A DNA stretch of 8,429 bases from JBBRMY01 sp038230595 (GTDB lineage: Bacteria; Bacteroidota; Ignavibacteria; Tepidaquicellales; Tepidaquicellaceae): contig JBBRMY010000114.1 in NCBI GenBank assembly GCA_038230595.1, positions 1 through 8,429 of the forward strand, written 5' to 3'. Of this stretch, positions 1 through 4,745 are shown piece after piece. The notes beneath the pieces are model-generated. The model saw nothing but the letters and a program-made list of their open reading frames with translations, searched no databases and was not told the DNA's origin. Numbering within the stretch: position 1 is the first letter of the stretch; each line of letters starts with the position of its first letter. The position numbers and the translations under genes were made by a program.

Positions 1-658
1 AAGTAAGATCAAATTCATTCTGAAGCTCCTGCATCAAATTTATAACCTGTGCCTGAATAGAAACATCAAGAGCTGAAACTGGTTCGTCTGCTACAATAAT
101 TTTAGGATTAGTAGAAAGAGATCTCGCAATACCTATCCTCTGTCTCTGTCCCCCTGAAAATTCATGCGGATATCGTTTTGCCTGCTCGGGCTGTAATCCT
201 ACTTTTGTCATCAGCCAGGCAACTTTATCCATTCTTTCAGACTTAGACATATTTGTGTGATACAGCATGGGTTCTTCGATGATCTGTCCAACTGACATTC
301 TTGAATTCAGAGAAGAATATGGATCCTGAAATATCATCTGTATCATGCCTCTGTATTTTCTCATCTCGCTGGTACTCAGCTTCAAAAGATCTATCTCCCC
401 ATCATCAGTTCTCATCCAGACTTCACCGGATATCTCAACATCAGGAGAAGAGAACTTTAATAAATTTATTATAGCCTTTCCGATAGTGGATTTGCCGCAG
501 CCTGATTCGCCGACAAGACCTAATGTTTCGCCTCTTTTTAATTCAAGGGAAACACCATCGACAGCTTTTACGCTGCCAACTCTTCTTAAAAACACTCCGC
601 CGGTAACAGGGAATGTTACTTTAAGGTCTTTTACTTCTAAAATATTTTCAGGCTTCAT
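1..658 (-). CDS. Peptide ABC transporter ATP-binding protein, DppF/OppF type (3' end outside window)
   Basis: This is the second ATPase of a dipeptide/oligopeptide importer; it hydrolyses ATP on the cytoplasmic face to power uptake. It is not an annotated full ORF here because its 3' end runs off the window; I translated it from the ATG at 658-656, giving 219 residues. Visible motifs are Walker A GESGCGKS at residues 50-57, Q-loop Gln111 in MIFQDPYSSLN, signature FSGGQRQR at 167-174, Walker B IIVADEP at 187-193 with catalytic Glu192, and D-loop SALD at 195-198. The H-loop and the C-terminal oligopeptide-transport extension lie beyond position 1. The start overlaps the last 11 bp of the preceding ATPase gene and has a clear AAAGG ribosome site 6 nt upstream. 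In E. coli the corresponding domain is the second half of the fused YejF. Family assignment is firm; the exact substrate is inferred from the permeases. Confidence 0.93.
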   Translation of the reverse strand, partial: MKPENILEVKDLKVTFPVTGGVFLRRVGSVKAVDGVSLELKRGETLGLVGESGCGKSTIGKAIINLLKFSSPDVEISGEVWMRTDDGEIDLLKLSTSEMRKYRGMIQMIFQDPYSSLNSRMSVGQIIEEPMLYHTNMSKSERMDKVAWLMTKVGLQPEQAKRYPHEFSGGQRQRIGIARSLSTNPKIIVADEPVSALDVSIQAQVINLMQELQNEFDLT

Positions 659-1733
659 TATTAACCTTTATAAAATTATCATATAGATGGCATCTTACCT
701 GCTGACCTTCTCTTATCGGGATCAGAGGAGGTTCAATTTTCCAGCATATATCCATGACCTTCGGACACCTGGTTGCAAATTTGCAACCTTTCGGAAGCTC
801 AAGTATATGAGGTATAATTCCGGGTATCGCTTCGAGCTTTTCCTTTGGCTTCGATGGATCCGGTAGAGAATTTAAAAGACCAACTGTATATGGATGCGCT
901 GGAGTATCAAACAGAAGATCAACGTTTGCAATTTCCTGAACTTTACCTCCGTACATAACTATTACCCGGTTACATGTCTCTGCAACTACTCCCAGATTGT
1001 GAGTTATCAATAAAATTGCAGATTGCTTTCTTTCATCTTTCAAACGAAGCATTAGATCAAGTATTTGAGCCTGTATTGTTACATCAAGAGCTGTGGTAGG
1101 CTCATCTGCTATAAGAAGTGATGGATTACATGAAAGCGCCATAGCTATCATAACCCTCTGTCTCATGCCACCGCTGAACTGATGCGGATAATCCTTTATT
1201 CTTTTTTCAGGTGCAGGAATTCCTACAAGCTCCATCATTTTTATTGCTCTTTTTTCTGCTTCGTCTTTATCTATACCTTCATGTCTTAATAAAACTTCAG
1301 TTATCTGGTCACCGATCTTCATAACAGGATTCAATGAAGTCATTGGTTCCTGAAATATCATTGCTATCTCTTTTCCTCTGTAAGTTTTCATTTCATCGAA
1401 TGAAAGCTTCAGCAGATCTTTACCTTTAAAAAATATTTCTCCGCCAACAATTTTTCCCGGAGGGTCAGGAATTAAACGTGAGATAGAATAAGCAGTTACA
1501 GATTTTCCTGAACCTGATTCACCAACTATTCCTAAAACTTCCCCTTCGAATATATCAAATGAAACTCCGTCAACTGCCTTAGCAGGAACCTTCCCTTTCA
1601 TTTTTTTATTGTTGTCATAAAGATATGCAAGACCGGGATCATGAGCTGAAGATCCTTCCTCTATAGCTTTATCTGTACCTTCAACAAAAAAATAGGTCTT
1701 AAGATCTTTTACTTCAACGAGTTTATTTGCCAT
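648..1733 (-). CDS. Peptide ABC transporter ATP-binding protein, DppD/OppD type
   Basis: First ATPase of the importer, 361 residues, expected to form a heterodimer with the DppF-type protein under the YejB/YejE permeases. Motifs in order are Walker A GESGSGKS 71-78, Q-loop Gln128 (MIFQEPMTSLNP), signature FSGGMRQR 186-193, Walker B LLIADEP 206-212 with Glu211, D-loop ALDV 215-218 and H-loop His245. The C-terminal oligopeptide-transporter extension holds four cysteines, C317-X5-C323-X6-C330-X17-C348. This arrangement is conserved in DppD/OppD proteins and binds an iron-sulfur cluster in at least one characterised DppD. An unusual feature is about 28 extra residues between the first strand and the KAVDGVSFDI strand, placing Walker A at 71 rather than about 40-46. 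The gene begins 22 bp after yejE ends. No Shine-Dalgarno sequence is seen, so the start rests on the LVEVKDLKTYF N-terminus. Confidence 0.95.
   Translation of the reverse strand: MANKLVEVKDLKTYFFVEGTDKAIEEGSSAHDPGLAYLYDNNKKMKGKVPAKAVDGVSFDIFEGEVLGIVGESGSGKSVTAYSISRLIPDPPGKIVGGEIFFKGKDLLKLSFDEMKTYRGKEIAMIFQEPMTSLNPVMKIGDQITEVLLRHEGIDKDEAEKRAIKMMELVGIPAPEKRIKDYPHQFSGGMRQRVMIAMALSCNPSLLIADEPTTALDVTIQAQILDLMLRLKDERKQSAILLITHNLGVVAETCNRVIVMYGGKVQEIANVDLLFDTPAHPYTVGLLNSLPDPSKPKEKLEAIPGIIPHILELPKGCKFATRCPKVMDICWKIEPPLIPIREGQQVRCHLYDNFIKVNNEA
665..669 (-). promoter_or_regulatory. Ribosome binding site of the DppF-type ATPase gene
   Basis: AAAGG on the minus strand lies 6 nt upstream of the ATG at 658-656, inside the end of the preceding gene. 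It is the only good Shine-Dalgarno match before a start in this window. It supports this start and the 11-bp overlap, and suggests initiation independent of, or in addition to, coupling. Confidence 0.6.
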
Positions 1734-1755
1734 TAATTGTTATACTATCTAAAAT

Positions 1756-2859
1756 TTATTTCAGTCTTGAATAGACTTTCGGATCAAAAGCTTCGCGTAA
1801 TGCTTCTCCTATAAAAGTTATTGCCAGCAATGTAATAAACATGATCATCAGTGGTGTAATTATCAACCACCAGTGATTTATATCATCTAATCCCTGTCCC
1901 ATAAGCTCACCCCAGCTTGGAGTAGGCGGCGGAAGTCCGAATCCTAAAAAGTCCAGAGATACTAAAGCAAAAATATTTCCGACAATTATGAACGGAGCAT
2001 AAGAAATTACAGGAGTAAGTGAGTTTGGAAGAATATGCTTGGTTATAATTGTACTGTTCTTGGCGCCCATAGATACAGCAGCAGAAACATAATCACGGGC
2101 TTTCTCACGAAAAAATTCACCCCGTATATAATACGTCATTGTTACCCAGCTGAATAACGTCAGAATAATGATCAGCAATGTAAAGCTTGGTTGAATAATA
2201 GAACTGATAATGATAATAACATATAAGAACGGAAGTGTAGTCCAGATCTCGATAAGCCTTTGAAGAACAATATCAATTTTACCACCGTAAAATCCTGATA
2301 TAGCTCCCAGCCAAATACCAATTAAAAAACTAAGGAAGGTAACTACTAACGAAAACGATAAGCCAATTTTGAAACCATAAATTATCCGGACAAAAACGTC
2401 ACGCCCTCTGTTATCTGTTCCGAAAAAATGCTGAGGAGAAGGCTTGTGAGGAGGATTTCCTGATAGTTCATCTAAAAGATTTTCATTTGGTCCGAATGGA
2501 TACAAAGGAAGCAGAACCCAATTGTTTTTGTTCTCCTGCTTGTACTGCTGATTTAATAGCCTGTAATTTGCTTCACCCTGAATATCTTGCCCGAGGTCTT
2601 TTGCAAGATAGAACTTAAAAATAGGGAAGTGATATGAGTCATTATATTTTACAATGAGAGCATCTCTTCCTATGAAAAGTGTAATAATAAAAGATAATAC
2701 ATAACAAATTGTAATTATCACAAAAGAATAATAGCCTCTCTTAAGTGATTTGAATTTCTTCCACCTTTTAGAAAAAAGAGACGTCGAAACTTTTTTACCC
2801 TTGGTTTCGTCAGTCAGCTTTTCATCTTTCAGCAATTCAACTGTGGAATTATCTGCCAT
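1756..2859 (-). CDS. yejE: Peptide ABC transporter inner-membrane permease, YejE type
   Basis: One of two membrane subunits of a peptide importer of the Yej/Dpp/Opp class, 367 residues. After a polar N-terminus the segment KRGYYSF and the first membrane helix (about 45-64) begin. A long extracytoplasmic stretch follows (about 65-150, with WVLLPLYPFGPN and HFFGTDNRGRDVFVRIIYG), as in enterobacterial YejE and longer than in DppC. Four or five further helices follow. The ATPase-coupling EAA loop is at about 257-279 (YVSAAVSMGAKNS...HILPN). The late motif SLDFLGFGLPPPTPSWGEL and the C-terminal FIGEALREAFDP match the YejE pattern from memory. It sits between yejB (25-bp gap) and the DppD-type ATPase (22-bp gap), so it is one operon. 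In E. coli the Yej system imports peptides and takes up microcin C; that substrate is not shown here. Confidence 0.93.
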   Translation of the reverse strand: MADNSTVELLKDEKLTDETKGKKVSTSLFSKRWKKFKSLKRGYYSFVIITICYVLSFIITLFIGRDALIVKYNDSYHFPIFKFYLAKDLGQDIQGEANYRLLNQQYKQENKNNWVLLPLYPFGPNENLLDELSGNPPHKPSPQHFFGTDNRGRDVFVRIIYGFKIGLSFSLVVTFLSFLIGIWLGAISGFYGGKIDIVLQRLIEIWTTLPFLYVIIIISSIIQPSFTLLIIILTLFSWVTMTYYIRGEFFREKARDYVSAAVSMGAKNSTIITKHILPNSLTPVISYAPFIIVGNIFALVSLDFLGFGLPPPTPSWGELMGQGLDDINHWWLIITPLMIMFITLLAITFIGEALREAFDPKVYSRLK

Positions 2860-2884
2860 ATTATATTACAAGTATTTTAAAAAT

Positions 2885-3916
2885 TTATTTAAATCTTATT
2901 CTCGGGTCAACAAATGCATATATCATATCTGAAAGAATATTTCCCAGTAAAAGAAGCAGGGTTGTTATAACTAATATACCCATGACAACAGGATAATCTC
3001 TCTGTACGATTGAAGTATAACCAAGTAAACCCATTCCGTTAATATTGAAAACTCTTTCTATAAGAACACTTCCGGCAAGAACCAATGAAATTGCATTTCC
3101 AAGACCTGTGGAAATAGGAATAAGAGAATTTCTCAAAGCATGACCGAAGATAACTTTTCTTTCTGTAATCCCTTTTGAAAAAGCAGTTCTTATGTAATCC
3201 TGACTAAGATTATCTATTACAGTATTTTTTGTGAGAATAGTTAAAGTTGCAAAGCTTCCTATCATGTAAGCTGATACAGGAAGAATTGTATGATATATCT
3301 GATCCCAGATCTTTGAAGCCAGAGAGAAATCTTCCCATCCATCTGAGCGAAATCCGCCTAACGGGAATACATTCCAAAAGCTTCCGCCACCGAATATTAC
3401 AAGCATAACAGCTCCGAATGCAAATGCAGGAACTGCATATCCTATAAAGACGAGAGATGAACTGATAAAATCAAAGGTTGATCCGTTATTTACGGCTTTA
3501 TAAACTCCAAGTGGAACGCATACAATATAAGTGAGAATAAAGCCCACTAATCCGAAGTAAATAGAAACAGGGAATCGTGATATGATAACATCAAGAACCG
3601 GCTCACCATAAACATATGAGCGACCAAGATCGAACTTGGCTAAATTAGAAAGCCATAAAAAATATCTTTGATGAATAGGCTTATCAAATCCATAAAACCT
3701 TGTCAGCTCGTCAAGCGCAGCTTGCGGAATATTCTGTGAAGAGCCTGAAGAAACTGAGCCTGATTCACCGGCTTTATTTCCTCCCATTCTTATTTTCATT
3801 ATTTCCATTTCCAATGGTCCGCCCGGAACGATCTGAAGAATAAGGAAAGTAATAATGGTTATGCCGAAAAAAGTGGGAATGATAAGTAAAAAGCGTCTTA
3901 TGAAATAACTTGTCAT
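2885..3916 (-). CDS. yejB: Peptide ABC transporter inner-membrane permease, YejB type
   Basis: First gene of the importer operon, membrane subunit paired with YejE. I start it at the ATG at 3916-3914, giving 343 residues beginning MTSYFIRRFLLIIPT, the standard first helix of this family. The open frame extends 37 codons further up to an ATG at 4027, but those residues do not look like the family N-terminus. Family marks are the first helix with LQIVPGGP at about 26-34, and a periplasmic stretch with RYGFDKPIH-like FYGFDKPIHQRYF (74-86). Also seen are IGYAVPAFAFG (158-168), the EAA loop YIRTAFSKGITERKVIFGHALRN (241-263, quoted in part), LIERVFNINGMGLLGY (285-300) and the terminal FVDPRIRFK. 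The glycine/serine-rich insert at 45-61 matches the position of the insert in E. coli YejB. Only a weak GGA, 3 nt before the ATG, resembles a ribosome site. Confidence 0.93.
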   Translation of the reverse strand: MTSYFIRRFLLIIPTFFGITIITFLILQIVPGGPLEMEIMKIRMGGNKAGESGSVSSGSSQNIPQAALDELTRFYGFDKPIHQRYFLWLSNLAKFDLGRSYVYGEPVLDVIISRFPVSIYFGLVGFILTYIVCVPLGVYKAVNNGSTFDFISSSLVFIGYAVPAFAFGAVMLVIFGGGSFWNVFPLGGFRSDGWEDFSLASKIWDQIYHTILPVSAYMIGSFATLTILTKNTVIDNLSQDYIRTAFSKGITERKVIFGHALRNSLIPISTGLGNAISLVLAGSVLIERVFNINGMGLLGYTSIVQRDYPVVMGILVITTLLLLLGNILSDMIYAFVDPRIRFK

Positions 3917-4132
3917 AGATCCGGAAAATAAATTATTCTGATGTTGGGGAGTTAAAAACTGTATAGAATACAAACAAATTGAGATAAAAACAATTCCTCT
4001 TGTGGTTCCAAGAAAACAAAAAAGCACAAGTGAAGTAATCTTTATAAAAACAGACGTAGTTGTCCCTTGCAGAATAATTTAGAAAAAACTGAGGTTTCGG
4101 AGATATTTAAAGAACCGGAGAAAAAAATAAAA
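3917..4132. other. Upstream region of the importer operon, no gene found
   Basis: About 216 bp between the yejB start and the GC-rich island. It is AT-rich and contains the minus-strand T tract (A run at 4121-4134 on the plus strand) and a short direct repeat of CGGAGA (near 4099 and 4116). The only open frame is the unlikely 37-codon N-terminal extension of yejB. I see no convincing promoter; a weak TTGTTT, 17-bp spacer, TATTCT on the minus strand is not better than chance in such AT-rich DNA. Confidence 0.4.
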
Positions 4133-4164
4133 AACATCCCCGTACCCTTTGACTTCATAAGGGT
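4121..4164 (-). terminator. Possible terminator at the end of the structured element
   Basis: Read on the minus strand, a 6-bp hairpin (ACCCTT, 9-nt loop, AAGGGT; 4164-4144) is followed 9 nt later by a T tract of 14 positions broken once (4134-4121). The gap between stem and T tract is larger than in a normal intrinsic terminator, so this is a weak call. If real, it would end a transcript started at the 4686-4714 promoter and separate it from the importer operon. Confidence 0.25.
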
Positions 4165-4196
4165 GAAAGTTTAAGGTTTAACTACCTTTCGCAGTG

Positions 4197-4243
4197 CTTA
4201 CAATTTTAGTATTCCTGTTAAGCAGGAATACTAAAATTGTAAG
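4197..4243. repeat. Perfect 21-bp inverted repeat with 5-nt loop
   Basis: Left arm 4197-4217 (CTTACAATTTTAGTATTCCT plus G) is exactly complementary to right arm 4223-4243, around the loop TTAAG at 4218-4222. Outside the arms CGC (4190-4192) can pair with GCG (4246-4248) across a small internal loop, so the stem can be longer still. There is no adjoining T tract on either strand, so it is not a simple terminator. It lies near one end of the GC-rich element. Confidence 0.95.
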
Positions 4244-4269
4244 TCGCGGATCGGCTTATTCAATTCCAG

Positions 4270-4305
4270 CAGCCAATTCCTGTAGGGCTGTAAACTCAGC
4301 AGGAA
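4270..4305. repeat. Two interleaved short stems, possible H-type pseudoknot
   Basis: TTCCTG (4277-4282) is complementary to CAGGAA (4300-4305). CAGCC just before it (4270-4274) is complementary to GGCTG (4286-4290) within the 17-nt loop. The order of the four segments is that of an H-type pseudoknot and holds on either strand. The stems are only 6 and 5 bp, so chance is not excluded. Confidence 0.35.
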
Positions 4306-4337
4306 AAGACGCCTTAGGACCACGGGTGGCACAGCCA

Positions 4338-4381
4338 GTTTCTTCGGATGTGAACTCAATTCTGTTCACATGGAGAGAAAC
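4338..4381. repeat. Two-tier hairpin sharing one axis
   Basis: The outer stem GTTTCT (4338-4343) pairs with AGAAAC (4376-4381). After a symmetric 4x4 internal loop, the inner stem ATGTGAAC (4348-4355) pairs with GTTCACAT (4364-4371), closing an 8-nt loop. Both stems have the same centre of symmetry, which is more suggestive of a real fold than either alone. It is part of the GC-rich element. Confidence 0.75.
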
Positions 4382-4539
4382 CCGTTACCGGTCAGTTCGC
4401 AGAAGTCGGGCTTTAAATCATACTCGTAGTTCCCGAGACGCGGTTTGACAAAATTTCAGACCGAGTATTATCACTTCCATTGTTCATATTTACAGTAGTG
4501 ACAAACAACGCCACTTTTGAACTCCGGCCGGGGTAATGT

Positions 4540-4567
4540 TTATAATTTATAATTGATAATTGATAAC
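4540..4567. repeat. Four tandem 7-bp AT-rich repeats
   Basis: Successive units TTATAAT, TTATAAT, TGATAAT, TGATAAC fill 28 bp directly at the right edge of the GC-rich element. It may be simple low-complexity DNA or a target-site preference for an insertion. It contains TATAAT hexamers by chance, with no matching -35 box recognised. Confidence 0.75.
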
Positions 4568-4608
4568 GGAAAATAAAAAAATGAAAATCAAAAATTAAAG
4601 AACGATCT

Positions 4609-4626
4609 CTGCTGATGCATCAACAG
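4609..4626. repeat. 18-bp near-perfect palindrome (possible operator)
   Basis: CTGCTGATGCATCAACAG is self-complementary at 16 of 18 positions around GATGCATC; the one mismatched pair is C4612/A4623. It lies downstream of the promoter at 4686-4714 on the minus strand, about 55 nt after the expected transcription start, so it could be a repressor site or a small hairpin. No regulator is encoded nearby, and chance is possible. Confidence 0.35.
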
Positions 4627-4685
4627 GAAAATTGAAATCATTCTGCCAAGGCTTTAGACAAATCAATATCAATTTTTTTCCCATA

Positions 4686-4714
4686 AATATATATGGTATA
4701 TAACGGAATGTCAA
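4686..4714 (-). promoter_or_regulatory. Sigma70-like promoter reading into the structured element
   Basis: On the minus strand TTGACA (4714-4709, exact consensus) is followed by a 17-bp spacer and TATATT (4691-4686, 5 of 6 matches to TATAAT). Transcription should begin near 4679 and run toward lower coordinates, through the near-palindrome, the tandem repeats and the GC-rich element, and perhaps on to yejB, about 760 nt away. It starts only about 32 bp after the T9SS gene's stop codon. The host's sigma factor preference is unknown; many Bacteroidota use a different -10/-33 pattern, which lowers confidence. Confidence 0.5.
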
Positions 4715-4745
4715 TAGAAAAGTTTCGGGGGGATTAGGAGAATTT

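Larger units (their letters stand above)
4133..4540. other. GC-rich structured element with complementary ends (candidate ncRNA or MITE-like insertion)
   Basis: A discrete island of about 408 bp. Its core (4261-4440) is about 51% G+C by hand count, against about 27% in 4561-4620. The ends are complementary: AACATCCCCG at 4133-4142 pairs with CGGGGTAATGTT at 4529-4540, 10 bp interrupted by a 2-nt TA bulge. Inside, in order, are a small hairpin ACCCTT/AAGGGT (4144-4164), a perfect 21-bp inverted repeat (4197-4243), and a possible H-type pseudoknot (4270-4305). A two-tier hairpin (4338-4381) and a weak CGGG/CCCG pairing (4408-4435) follow. No ribosomal, transfer, tmRNA, RNase P or SRP RNA signature is recognised and no full-length ORF exists on either strand. 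A minus-strand promoter at 4686-4714 points into it, so the minus strand is the more likely sense. Alternatives are a mobile element with imperfect terminal inverted repeats, a remnant of a larger element, or a leader of the importer operon. Confidence 0.55.
4568..4745. other. AT-rich spacer with promoter and palindrome, no gene
   Basis: This stretch between the structured element and the T9SS-protein gene has no credible coding frame. It holds the 18-bp near-palindrome at 4609-4626 and the minus-strand promoter at 4686-4714, both listed separately. A run of six G (4727-4732) lies just downstream of the T9SS gene's stop. I see no hairpin-plus-T-tract terminator for that gene. Confidence 0.5.

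Noticed and set aside
345..686. Plus-strand open frame of 113 codons
   Set aside because: It lies antisense to the two ATPase genes, whose motifs are unmistakable.
2750..2932. Plus-strand open frame of 60 codons
   Set aside because: Antisense to the yejE start and yejB end; composition is that of a shadow frame.
3938..3994. Minus-strand TTGTTT, 17-bp spacer, TATTCT as the importer promoter
   Set aside because: Only three matches in the -35 box in very AT-rich DNA; not better than many other sites.
3917..4027. 37-residue N-terminal extension of YejB
   Set aside because: The downstream ATG gives the standard MTSYFIRRFLLIIPT start; the extension is not family-like and has no ribosome site.
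4194..4448. Plus-strand open frame of 84 codons in the GC-rich element
   Set aside because: It runs through the 21-bp hairpin and the other stems, has no recognisable domain or ribosome site and opposes all neighbouring genes. It is probably a by-product of the GC-rich sequence.
4133..4540. tmRNA, RNase P RNA, SRP RNA, group II intron or cobalamin riboswitch
   Set aside because: I looked on both strands for their hallmark sequences (tmRNA ends, RNase P conserved core, SRP tip loop, intron domain V, B12 box) and found none.
4121..4567. Target-site duplication around the GC-rich element
   Set aside because: The flanks are an A tract on the left and TTATAAT repeats on the right; no matching direct repeat stands out from the AT-rich background.
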